Origin: Actinomadura sp. J1-007
Lineage (GTDB): Bacteria > Actinomycetota > Actinomycetes > Streptosporangiales > Streptosporangiaceae
Assembly: GCF_009793335.1 (NCBI RefSeq)
Contig: NZ_WING01000002.1
Location: forward strand, 1,302,001 to 1,366,000
DNA length: 64,000 nt
Direction of reading: 5' to 3'
Shown piece after piece: positions 39,672-48,309 of this stretch. Each line of letters opens with the position of its first letter. Position 1 is the stretch's first letter. Below the pieces are notes generated by a model that made no database searches, was not told the DNA's origin, and was given only the letters and a program-made list of their open reading frames with translations. A program made the translations under genes and the position numbers.

Positions 39672-40940
39672 TCACGCGGCCACCCCCTGCGGGACGGCGA
39701 CGCTCGCGTAGACGGCGAGCGTGTCGCGGGCGACCCGCTCCCACGAGTAGCGGGAGCGGGCGCGGGCCGCTCCGGCCGAGCCCATCCCCGCGCGCAGCAC
39801 CGGGTCGGCGAGCAGCGCCCTGATCCGGTCGGCGGCCTCGCGCGGGTCGCGGGGCCGGACGTGCGCGCCGGTGATCCCGTCCACGACGGTGTCGAGGTGC
39901 CCGCCGACGCCGGTCGCGACGACGGGCGCGCCGCAGGCCATGGCCTCCAGCGGCACCATGCCGAACGGCTCGTACCAGGGCAGCGTGACGACCAGGTCGG
40001 CGGAGCGCAGCAGCCCCGGCGCGTCCGCGCGGCCGACGCGGCCGGTGAACGCGACCCGGTCCGCCACCCCGGCGGCGCGGGCGACGGCCGCCAGCCGCGC
40101 CATCTCCGGGTCGGCGCCCAGCGCGTCGCGGGGCGGCCCGCCCGCCGCCACCAGCTCGGCGCCCGGCACCCCGGCCAGCGCCTCGATCGCGGTGTCCACG
40201 CCCTTGCGCTCGACCATCCGCGACAGAACGACGATCCGGTGCGGCGCGCCGTCCCGGCCCCCGGCGGGACGCGCGCCGTCCGGGCCCTCGGGGCCGTCCG
40301 GGCGGAACCGCTCGACGTCCACCCCGCAGGGGACGATCGCGACGCGGTCCGGCGGGACGCCCATCGCGGTCAGCTCGGCGACCTCGTCGGTGCACGTCGC
40401 GATGACCGCGTCGGCGCCGCGGCCGATCGCCCGCTCCAGCCGGATCCGCCCCGGCGGGCTGGTGTCCTGGTCGCCCTGGAACCGCCGCTTCACGGTGCCG
40501 AGCGCGTGGTAGGTCTGCACCACGGGGATCCGGCCGCGGCCGTTCCGCCCGGCGCCCGCGTTGGCGACGATCTCCGCGGCCTGGAGCGCGGCGAGCCCGC
40601 TCATCCAGAAGTGCGCGTGGACGACGTCCGGCGGCGCGGACCCCCAGCGGCGCGCGAGGTGCGCGCCGAAGTCCGGGATCCACGGCAGCAGCTCGTCCTT
40701 CGGCACCGCCCGCGCGGGCCCCGCCGGGACATGCTCGACGGCCGCGCCCGGCGCGAACTCCGCCCGTTCCGGCAGGTCCGGCGCGTCGCGGCGGGTGTGG
40801 ACGGTGACGTCGTGCCCCTGCCGGCCGAGCTCGGCCGCGAGGTCGGCGACGAACACGTTCTGCCCGCCGCCGTCGGCGCCGCCGAGTCCCGCGCGCGCCG
40901 CGAGCGGGCTGGCGTGCTCGGATATCATCGCGATCTTCAT
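39672..40940 (-). CDS. GT4-family glycosyltransferase
   Basis: ATG 40940 overlaps the stop of the gene before (ATGA). The 422-residue GT-B protein begins MKIAMISEHASPL and has 'GGGQNVFVADLAAELGRQG' (donor-loop glycine region), 'VVHAHFWMSGLAAL', 'VVLSRMVERKGVDTAIEAL' and 'WYEPFGMVPLEAMACGAPV' with the retaining E-x7-E pair. It resembles the MshA/sucrose-phosphate-synthase branch. Donor and acceptor unknown; presumably builds the operon's glycan. 51 bp separate it from gmhA. Confidence 0.82.
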   Translation of the reverse strand: MKIAMISEHASPLAARAGLGGADGGGQNVFVADLAAELGRQGHDVTVHTRRDAPDLPERAEFAPGAAVEHVPAGPARAVPKDELLPWIPDFGAHLARRWGSAPPDVVHAHFWMSGLAALQAAEIVANAGAGRNGRGRIPVVQTYHALGTVKRRFQGDQDTSPPGRIRLERAIGRGADAVIATCTDEVAELTAMGVPPDRVAIVPCGVDVERFRPDGPEGPDGARPAGGRDGAPHRIVVLSRMVERKGVDTAIEALAGVPGAELVAAGGPPRDALGADPEMARLAAVARAAGVADRVAFTGRVGRADAPGLLRSADLVVTLPWYEPFGMVPLEAMACGAPVVATGVGGHLDTVVDGITGAHVRPRDPREAADRIRALLADPVLRAGMGSAGAARARSRYSWERVARDTLAVYASVAVPQGVAA

Positions 40941-41932
40941 CGGGTCACCTCCGTGAGAACGCGGTCCCAATCGCGCAGGAACCGGGGAAGGGCGTAGCGG
41001 TCCGCGGCGGCCGCGCGCGCCTCCTTGCCCATCTGCCGGGCCCGCGGCGGGTCGGCCACCAGGGACCGGGCCGCGTCGGCGAGCGTGCCGGCGCGGGTCG
41101 AGAGCACCCCGGCCTCGGGCGGCACGGCCTCCACCGCCTCGGTGGTGGCGAGCGCGACGACCGGGAGGCCGAGCATCATGGCCTCCAGCAGCGCGAGCCC
41201 GAGCGAGGTCCACCGGTAGGGGTGCACGTAGACGCGGCGGCGGGCGAGCTCGGCGTGCATGGCGTCCTGCGGGAGGTCGTCGTAGGCCCACATCGACTGG
41301 TGCGGCACGCCGAGGCCGTCGGCGGCCCGCGCGACGCCCATCCCGAACAGGTCGAGGGGGACGGCGGCGGCGAGGCCCGGCAGCAGGTCGGCGCCGGTGA
41401 CCCGGCCGCGCCGCAGCGGCTCGTTGATCACGACGCCCGCGCGCGGCATGTCGCCCTGGTAGCGGTAGCCGGGGTCGACGATCCCGTGCTCGACCACGAG
41501 GGTGGGGGCTCGTCCGCAGTTCCAGAACAGGTCGTTGAAGTGCGTGACGTGCACGACGGGGATGTCGGAGCGGTCGTGCAGGAAGTGCCGGCTGTCGGGG
41601 ACGACCTCCTCGGGCGTGCCGACGTCGGCGGCCGTCCGCCGGGGGGTGTCGTGCTCGACGTACACGGCGGGGACGTCGCGTCCGGGGCGGCGGCCGAGCC
41701 AGCTCTCGGCCAGCTCCAGCTCGTGCGGGCGCTGGAGGACGACCACGTCGACGTGCTCGTCGCGGAGCCGTTCGGGCGCGACCTCCACGGCCCGGTCCGG
41801 CCAGGTGAACGTGTCGGGGCGGCCCCGCCCGTCCGGGCCGCGGTCCGGGGTGACGGGGACGAGCGTGGTCTGCGGGCCGTGGACGAACGACGTCGCCCAG
41901 GAGCCGTGCACGTGCCACATCAGGACCCTCAC
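40937..41932 (-). CDS. GT-B glycosyltransferase
   Basis: GTG 41932 overlaps the previous stop (GTGA). The 331-residue protein starts MRVLMWHVHGSWATSFVHG and has 'AVYVEHDTPRRTAADVG', 'LVVEHGIVDPGYRYQGD', then the nucleotide-sugar region 'VHPYRWTSLGLALLEAMML' followed by 'GLPVVALATTEAVEAVP'. Such proteins are common next to HldE and GmhA genes in actinobacteria. Donor unknown. Confidence 0.78.
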   Translation of the reverse strand: MRVLMWHVHGSWATSFVHGPQTTLVPVTPDRGPDGRGRPDTFTWPDRAVEVAPERLRDEHVDVVVLQRPHELELAESWLGRRPGRDVPAVYVEHDTPRRTAADVGTPEEVVPDSRHFLHDRSDIPVVHVTHFNDLFWNCGRAPTLVVEHGIVDPGYRYQGDMPRAGVVINEPLRRGRVTGADLLPGLAAAVPLDLFGMGVARAADGLGVPHQSMWAYDDLPQDAMHAELARRRVYVHPYRWTSLGLALLEAMMLGLPVVALATTEAVEAVPPEAGVLSTRAGTLADAARSLVADPPRARQMGKEARAAAADRYALPRFLRDWDRVLTEVTR

Positions 41933-43083
41933 AGGTTCGCCACCTCCCGGGGCGTCCCGCCGCGGCGCTTCGGGCCCTTGCCCTTGTCGCGGCCCGCGTC
42001 CTCGCGGCGGTCCTCGCCCTTGCCCAGGCCCTTCTTGCGGTCGGCGGCGCGCTTCAGCTCGGCGATCTTCTCGTCGTCGGCGATCTCTTCCACGGCCTCG
42101 ACGACCCGCAACGCGCCGACCGACGCAAGGCACGGATGGCCCGGGACCGGGCACTCCCGCGCCCGCGAGTCCTTGCACGGCGCCTCCTGGTCGCCGAGCA
42201 GGACGGTCGGCACCCCGTAGGGCGCCCACCGGGCGGCCGGGACGGTCGGCGCGAACAGCGACACCACCGGGGTGCCCACCGCCGCCGCCAGGTGGGCGGG
42301 CCCGGTGTTCCCGGCGACGACGGCGCGCGCGCCGGCGAGCACGGCCGCGAGCCTCGGCAGGGTGGTGCGCCCGCCGAGGTCGAGCGCCGAGCCTCCCGCG
42401 CCTTTCGCGGCGCCCGCCGCGACGTACGCGGTCAGCTCGGTCTCGTCGGGCCCGCCGGTTACGACGACGCGCTGTCCGGCCTCGGTGAGCAGCCGCACGG
42501 CCTCGGCGAACCGTTCCGGCGGCCACGCCCGCGCGGGCACCGACGTGCCCGGATGGACGACGACGTGGCCGGGCCCGCCGGTGAGCGGGCCGAGCTGCGG
42601 CAGCGGCCGGCGGACGCGCAGGCGCGTGTCGGCCGGGGCCGGGAAGCCCGCGTCGGCGGCGAGCGCGAGCATCCGCTCGGGCTCGGGGACGTCGGCGTCG
42701 GGCCGGTGCCGCAGGTCCAGCAGCGACCCGGGGTAGTCCTCGCTGATCCCGCCGATCCACGGCGTCCCGGCGAGGCGCAGCAGCAGCGCCGTCGGCAGCG
42801 GCGACTGGTGGAACGAGGTGAACACCAGCGCCCGGTCGAACCCGCGCAGCGAGTGCGTCAGCAGGTCCACGTCCGCGCGGTCCACGGGCTCGGGCTCGGG
42901 GTCGATCCACGGCGCGCACCACTCGATGATCCGGTCCACGCCGGGCAGCAGCTCCGCCGCCGCGCGCCCGCGCGGCCCGCAGAGCATCACGACCTCGTCG
43001 GCGCCCTCCGCGACCGCGCGGACGGCGGGACCGGACAGCAGCACGTCGCCGAGGCTGTCGAGCCGGACGACCAGCACCCTCAC
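41929..43083 (-). CDS. GT9 heptosyltransferase-like protein
   Basis: GTG 43083 overlaps the TGA before it (GTGA). The 384-residue protein has 'VVRLDSLGDVLLSGPAVRAV', 'VVVHPGTSVPARAWPPERFA', 'VVTGGPDETELTAYVA', 'VVAGNTGPAHLAAAVGTPV', then Cys residues in 'APCKDSRARECPVPGHPC' and a lysine-rich acidic/basic tail. Second GT9 in the operon; together with the other it suggests at least two heptose (or heptose-like) additions. The long charged tail is unusual for GT9. Confidence 0.82.
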   Translation of the reverse strand: MRVLVVRLDSLGDVLLSGPAVRAVAEGADEVVMLCGPRGRAAAELLPGVDRIIEWCAPWIDPEPEPVDRADVDLLTHSLRGFDRALVFTSFHQSPLPTALLLRLAGTPWIGGISEDYPGSLLDLRHRPDADVPEPERMLALAADAGFPAPADTRLRVRRPLPQLGPLTGGPGHVVVHPGTSVPARAWPPERFAEAVRLLTEAGQRVVVTGGPDETELTAYVAAGAAKGAGGSALDLGGRTTLPRLAAVLAGARAVVAGNTGPAHLAAAVGTPVVSLFAPTVPAARWAPYGVPTVLLGDQEAPCKDSRARECPVPGHPCLASVGALRVVEAVEEIADDEKIAELKRAADRKKGLGKGEDRREDAGRDKGKGPKRRGGTPREVANL

Positions 43084-44668
43084 CACGGCCTCCTCCCTCC
43101 GAGCAGCAGATCCACGGCCGTGTCGAGGTCGGGCGCGACCTCCCGGGCGCGGCCGATCTCCTCCAGCCGGGTCCGGGCGGTCGGCACGAGGATGCCCCGC
43201 GCGCCCGCCGCCGCCGCGGCCTCGACGTCGCCGCCGATGTCGCCGATCACCGCGCACTCCGCGGGCTCGGCGCCGAGCCGCGCGGCGGCCCGTTCGATCA
43301 GGCCGGGCCGCGGCTTGCGGCAGGCGCAGCCGTCGCCGCTGTCGTGCGGGCAGATCTCCCACACGTCGAACGGCCCGAGCAGCTCCTCCACGCGCGCGTT
43401 GACGCGTTCCACGTCCGACTCGGTGATGCGGCCCTTGGCGACGCCCGACTGGTTCGAGACGACCCCGACGCGCAGGCCCCGCCCGCGCAGCCGGTCCAGG
43501 GCGCGGCGCGCGCCCGGCATCGGCTCGACCCGCTCCGGGTCGCCGTTGTACGGCACGTCGCGGATCAGCGTGTCGTCGCGGTCGAACAGCACGGCCCGCT
43601 GCGGCGTCCACGGCGGCACGCCGCGGTGCAGCGCGAGGCCGCGCAGCCGGTGCCAGACGGCGGCGGGCGGGATCGCGGCGCTGGTGACGGCCATCCGCGC
43701 CACCTCGCCGGGCGTGCGCGGGCCGGGCCGGATGCGCGCCGCCGCGAACCCGGCGGTCAGCAGCGTCCACGCGGCGCCCCCGGCTCCGGCGGCGACGGCC
43801 GCGGCGCGCGCGGCCGTGCCCTTCACCGCCCCGCGGCCCGCGGCCAGTGGGACGGCGCCCGCGAGGAACGCCAGGCCCGACCCGGTCGTGACCAGGTGGC
43901 CGCGCAGCCGCCCGCGCCCCTCGCCCGCGCGCTCGCGCCAGCCGGGGCCGTGCAGCCGCCACATCAGCACGTCGTCGGCGTTGCCCGCCTGGGCCTTCAC
44001 CGACGCCCAGAACCCGGCGGGCCGCACCGGGTGCGTCACCGCGCGGGTCCCGTCGAGGATCCGGTGCCCCTCGGCCATGATCCGCAGCGCCAGCTCGGCG
44101 TCCTCCCGGTACGCGCGGTGGAACCGCTCGTCGAAGCCGCCCGTCGCGCACAGCACGTCGCGGCGGTACGCCATGTCGGCGGTGATCCAGGACGAGCGTT
44201 CGAGCCCGGCCGTGCCGCGCTCCCAGTCGGTCGGGCGGCGGCCGTCCGGCAGCGGGACGGTCAGCCGGCCCTGCGAGCCCGCGGCGTCGGGCGGCGCGGA
44301 GGCCAGGTCGGCGGCGAGGCGCTCGCGCCAGTCCGGGGCCGGGACCACGTCGTCGTCCAGGAACACGACCCACGCGGTGGACGCCGCCCGCCATCCGGCG
44401 TTGCGCGCGGCGGCGGGCCCGCGCCCGTCCGACCGCAGGACGCGGACCGTTCCGTCCGCCGACTCCGGCAGCGGCAGCGGCGCGCCGGGCGCGGGCCGGT
44501 CGTCCACGACGAGGACCTCCTCCGGCGCGGGGCCGGTCCCGGCGGCGAGCGCGTCCAGCAGGACGCGCAGGCTCGGGCGGCCGATCGTCGGCACGACGAT
44601 CGTGAAGCCGTCGCGGCCGGGGCGGCAGACTCCGCCCCGCGGCCCTCGCGGCCGTCCCGCGGGCTCAC
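43080..44668 (-). CDS. GT2 glycosyltransferase fused to GmhB-like HAD phosphatase, with an apparent 1-nt frameshift
   Basis: I start at GTG 44668, overlapping the corrected carbamoyltransferase stop. After about 15 residues one extra C in CCCC (GGGG at 44629-44632) leads into the GT2 domain: 'FTIVVPTIGRPSLRVLLDAL', 'VVFLDDDVVPAPDWRERLA', 'ITADMAYRRDVLCATGG'. A hydrophobic hinge follows, then a HAD domain: 'AVLFDRDDTLIRDVPYNGD' (DxDxT), 'VVSNQSGVAKGRITE', zinc loop 'CPHDSGDGCACRKPRPG', 'VIGDIGGDVEAAAAAG'. The second half removes the C7 phosphate of heptose 1,7-bisphosphate. About 529 residues; this fusion recurs in actinobacteria. Confidence 0.8.
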
Positions 44669-46301
44669 GCGAACACCCCGCGCGGCGCACCACGTACGGG
44701 CCGATCGCGAGCAGGTCGACCGGCGCGGAGCCGAAGCACTCCAGCGCGTCGCGCGGGTCGTCCACCATCGGGCGCCCGGCGGTGTTCAGGCTGGTGTTGA
44801 TGACCACCGGCAGGCCGGTGCGCCGCCGGAACCGCTCCAGCAGGTCCGCGACGAGCGGCTCGTCGTCGGCCGCGACCGTCTGGACCCGCGCGGTCCCGTC
44901 CACGTGGACGACGGCGGGGATCCGGTCGCGCCACTCGGGCTTGACCCGGTGGGTGAACAGCATGTACGGGCTCGGCAGCGGCCCCTCGAAGATCTCCGCG
45001 GCCCGTTCCAGCGCGACCATCGGCGCGATCGGGCGGAACTGCTCGCGGCCCTTCACCGCGTTGAGCCGCTCCAGGTTGCCGGGGTCGCCGGGGTGGGCGA
45101 GCAGCGACCGGTGCCCGAGCGCCCTCGGCCCGAACTCGCTGCGCCCCTGGAACCAGGCGACCACCTGGTTGCCGGCGAGGGCCTCGGCGACGGTGTCCGC
45201 CAGGTCGTCGGGCCGCTCGTACGGCACGTGCGCGGTGTCGAGGCGGGCGGCGAGCGCGGCCTCGTCCCAGCCGCGGCCGAGCGCCGCGCCGGGCATCGGC
45301 TCGATCGCGTCGCCGGCCTCGTGCGCGAGGTGCAGCGCGGCGCCGAGCGCCGTGCCCGCGTCGCCGGAGGCGGGCTGCGCCCAGACCTCGTCGTACGGGC
45401 CGTCCACGGCGAGCCTGGAGTTGGCGACGCAGTTGAGCGCGACGCCGCCCGCCAGCATCAGCCGGCGCGAGCCCGTGCGCCCGTGCAGCCAGCCCGCCAG
45501 GTCGAGCAGCACCTCCTCCAGCCGCGCCTGCGTGCTCGCGGCGAGGTCGGCGTGGTCCTGCGTCCAGTCGTCGCCGGGGTCGCGGGCCTTGGCGAGCGTG
45601 CCCCAGTCGAGCCGGCCGACCGCGAAGCCGCCGTCGCCCGTCGCGGCGACCGCCTCGCGCAGGTCCGGCAGGAACCTCGGCTCGCCGTACGAGGCGAGCG
45701 CCATGACCTTGTACTCGTCGCTCGACCGCAGGAACCCGAGGTGCTCGGTCAGCTCCTCGTACATCAGCCCGAGCGAGTGCGGGAGCCGCTGGGCGCCGAG
45801 CGTGGTCAGCGCGCCGCCGGAGTACGTCCCGGCCAGGTGGGAGTGGGCCTCGCCGCGGCCGTCCAGCACGAGCACGTCGCCCTCGCCGGGGTCCGGGGCG
45901 GCGAGCCCGGCGGACGCGGCGTGCGCGACGTGGTGCGGGACGTACCGGACGATGCCCGGGTCGAGGCCGGGCAGCGCCGTCGCGAGGAAGTGCGGCGCGC
46001 GCTGGGCGTACAGCGTGCGCAGCTGCTCCCAGTGCGCGTCGTGCCCGTCCATCCCGCGCTCGGCCAGGGCCGGATCGTAGGAGTAGGCCACGGCGTCGAG
46101 GTCGCCGGGCTCCAGCCCGGCGTGGTCCAGGCACCAGCGCGCCGACTGGGCCGGCGGCTCCCAGGCGGCGAACGGCACCGGGCGCTTGCCGTGCTTGCGC
46201 CTGCTGAACCGCTCCTCCTCGGCCGCCGCGACGACGCGGCCGTCCACCACGAGCGCGGCGGCGGGATCGTGGAAGATCGCGTTTATTCCGAGTACGCGCA
46301 T
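44665..46301 (-). CDS. NodU/CmcH-type O-carbamoyltransferase, with an apparent 1-nt frameshift near its end
   Basis: ATG 46301 follows GGAG. The N-terminal Kae1-like domain has 'GINAIFHDPAAALVVDG' and 'EEERFSRRKHGKRPVPFA', plus 'HHVAHAASAGLAAPDPG' with paired His; the C-terminal YrdC-like-associated domain has 'KGREQFRPIAPMVALE' and 'INTSLNTAGRPMVDDP'. It uses carbamoyl phosphate and ATP to carbamoylate a sugar hydroxyl. In the raw sequence it reads on into the GT2 gene, but one extra base in CCCC (44676-44679) gives 'VVRRAGVFA' and a TGA at 44667-44665 overlapping the next GTG. First gene of the heptose operon; about 545 residues. Confidence 0.84.
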
Positions 46302-46468
46302 GCGGGGACTCCGATCGTGCGCGGGAGTGACGTCTGGCGATGCCTGCGTCCTAGGCACCGAGGCGGCGGAATCGCCGGTGCGGGCCCGTGACCCGCGAAA
46401 ACACCTATTGGTGATTTCGGGCGTACCCGGAGAGAGGGCCGCAAACAAAAAGGGCGAGCAAAGGTTCT

Positions 46469-46484
46469 TGTGACGTAAGTCACT
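46469..46484. promoter_or_regulatory. CRP-like palindrome between divergent glycan operons
   Basis: TGTGACGTAAGTCACT fits the Crp/GlxR consensus TGTGA-N6-TCACA in all but the last base. It lies in the 273-bp divergent region 46302-46574, upstream of both the carbamoyltransferase operon and the GT2 genes. A second half-like site, TGTGACATTTGCGCA, lies at about 46514-46528. cAMP-type or related control of glycan synthesis is possible. Confidence 0.55.
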
Positions 46485-46574
46485 AAAGCGGGGAAAGGAG
46501 GCTTCCCTAGCGCTGTGTGACATTTGCGCAGATCATCTGGCATGGCGGGGGTCTGGGCGGGTAGAGCCGCCCGC

Positions 46575-47462
46575 ATGCGCGTCACCGTCATCGTGATCAC
46601 GCGGGACCGCCGCCGGTCCCTGCTGGCGACGCTCGCCCGGCTGCGCGACCTGCCGGGCCGCCCGCCGGTCATCGTGGTGGACAACGCCTCCACCGACGGC
46701 ACCGCGCGCGCCGTCGCGCGCGAGCATCCCGAGGTCCGGCTGGTCCGGGCCCGGACCAACCTCGGCGCGGTCGGCCGCAACCTCGCGATGGACCACGTCC
46801 GCACGCCGTACGCGGCGTTCTGCGACGACGACACCTGGTGGGAGCCCGGCGCGCTGCGACGCGCCTGCGACCTGCTGGACGCCTGCCCGCGGCTCGCGGT
46901 CGTGACCGGGCGGATCCTGGTCGAGCCGGGCGGACGGGAGGACCCGATCGTGCCCGAGCTGCGCGACTCGCCCGTGCCCGGCCCGTCCTGGCTGCCCGGG
47001 CCCGCGCTCGGCTCGTTCCTCGCGGGCGCGTCGGTGCTGCGCGCCGAGGCGTTCCGCGAGGCGGGCGGCTTCTCCCCGCGCCTCTGGCTCGGCGGCGAGG
47101 AGGAGCTGCTGAGCATCGACCTGATGACCCTCGGCTGGCACCTGTGCTACGCCGAGGACGTCGTCGTCCACCACCGCCCGTCCCGGCTGCGCGACCCGGA
47201 CCTGCGGCGCCGCCACGGCATCCGCAACACGCTGTGGACGACCTGGCTGCGCCGCCCGCCCGGGACCGCGCTGCGCCGCACCGCCGGGCTGCTGCGGTCG
47301 CTGCCGCGCGACCGGGTCAGCGCCGGAGGGCTCGCCGAGGCCGCCGCCGGGCTGCCCTGGCTGCTGCGCGAGCGCGCCCCCGCCCCGCCCGGGGTGGAGG
47401 CGCGGCTGCGCACGCTGGACGCGCCGCAACGGCGCTCGCGCGCCCGCCGCTACGTGAGCTGA
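46575..47462 (+). CDS. GT2 glycosyltransferase A
   Basis: I take ATG 46575 (MRVTVIVITRDRRRSLLATL); earlier in-frame starts at 46524 and 46542 lack family sequence. The 295-residue GT-A protein has 'VIVVDNASTDGTARAVAR', the metal-binding 'YAAFCDDDTWWEPGAL' (DDD), and 'AGGFSPRLWLGGEEELLSI' with the acceptor-site Glu-Glu. No membrane helices. Paralogous to the next gene, 14 bp away; both would add sugars to the same or a related glycan. Confidence 0.85.
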   Translation: MRVTVIVITRDRRRSLLATLARLRDLPGRPPVIVVDNASTDGTARAVAREHPEVRLVRARTNLGAVGRNLAMDHVRTPYAAFCDDDTWWEPGALRRACDLLDACPRLAVVTGRILVEPGGREDPIVPELRDSPVPGPSWLPGPALGSFLAGASVLRAEAFREAGGFSPRLWLGGEEELLSIDLMTLGWHLCYAEDVVVHHRPSRLRDPDLRRRHGIRNTLWTTWLRRPPGTALRRTAGLLRSLPRDRVSAGGLAEAAAGLPWLLRERAPAPPGVEARLRTLDAPQRRSRARRYVS

Positions 47463-47475
47463 GGGGGACTCCACC

Positions 47476-48309
47476 GTGACCGGTTCCGCCGTGACCACCG
47501 TGGTCGCGACCCGCGACCGCGCCTCCGCCCTGCGCCGCAGCCTGGCCCGCCACACCGGGCCGGTGATCGTGGTCGACAACGCCTCCGGCGACGCGACGCC
47601 CGAGGTCGCCCGCGAGGCGGGGGCCCGCCTCATCCGCGCGCCGCGCAACCTCGGCGCGGCGGGCCGCAACCTCGGCGCGGCCGAGGCGGACACGCCGTAC
47701 GTCGCGTTCGCCGACGACGACTCCTGGTGGGAGCCCGGCGCGCTCGACCACGCCGCCGCCGTCCTGGACGGCCACCCGCGCACCGCCCTGCTCGCCGCCC
47801 GCGTCCTCGTCGGCGAGGAGCAGCGCCTCGAACCGGTCTCGGCGGAGATGTCCCGCTCGCCGCTCGGCTGGCCGGACGGCCTGCCGGGCCGCGCGATCCT
47901 CGGCTTCCTCGCCTGCTCGGCCGTCGTCCGGCGCGACGCGTTCCTCGACGTGGGGGGCTTCTCGGACGTGCTGCACTTCGGCGGCGAGGAGGAGCTGCTC
48001 GCGCTGGACCTGGCCGCCGCCGGGTGGGGCATGGCGTACGTCCCGGAACTGGTCGTCCACCACCATCCCGCCGCGACCGGCCGCGACCGGGGCGCGCGGC
48101 GGCGGCGCGAGGTGCGCAACCGCCTGCTCACCGCGTGGCTGCGCCGCCCGCTGTCCGCCCTCGCCCGCGAGGCGGTGGCGTCCGCGCGCGCCCCCGACGG
48201 GCGCGCCGGGCTGGGCGACGCGGTGCGGGCGCTGCCCTCGGTGGCGCGGGCCCGGCGGCCCGTGCCGCGCTCGGTCGAGCTGGCGCGGGCCCGGCTGGAC
48301 GGCTACTGA
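47476..48309 (+). CDS. GT2 glycosyltransferase B
   Basis: GTG 47476 after GAGGGGGA. The 277-residue protein matches gene A over its length: 'VTTVVATRDRASALRRSLAR', 'VIVVDNASGDATPEVARE', 'YVAFADDDSWWEPGALDH', 'VGGFSDVLHFGGEEELLAL'. Shared 'DDxWWEPGAL' and 'GGEEELL' motifs show a tandem duplication followed by divergence. Same operon as A. Overlaps the convergent CtaG gene's end by 7 bp. Confidence 0.85.
   Translation: MTGSAVTTVVATRDRASALRRSLARHTGPVIVVDNASGDATPEVAREAGARLIRAPRNLGAAGRNLGAAEADTPYVAFADDDSWWEPGALDHAAAVLDGHPRTALLAARVLVGEEQRLEPVSAEMSRSPLGWPDGLPGRAILGFLACSAVVRRDAFLDVGGFSDVLHFGGEEELLALDLAAAGWGMAYVPELVVHHHPAATGRDRGARRRREVRNRLLTAWLRRPLSALAREAVASARAPDGRAGLGDAVRALPSVARARRPVPRSVELARARLDGY

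Noticed and set aside
42136..46080. Very long plus-strand open frame (over 1,300 codons) across the glycosyltransferase and carbamoyltransferase genes
   Set aside because: Its translation is Arg/Ser/Ala-rich without family motifs, and it lies opposite genes with clear motifs. It is the usual antisense artefact of extreme GC at third positions.
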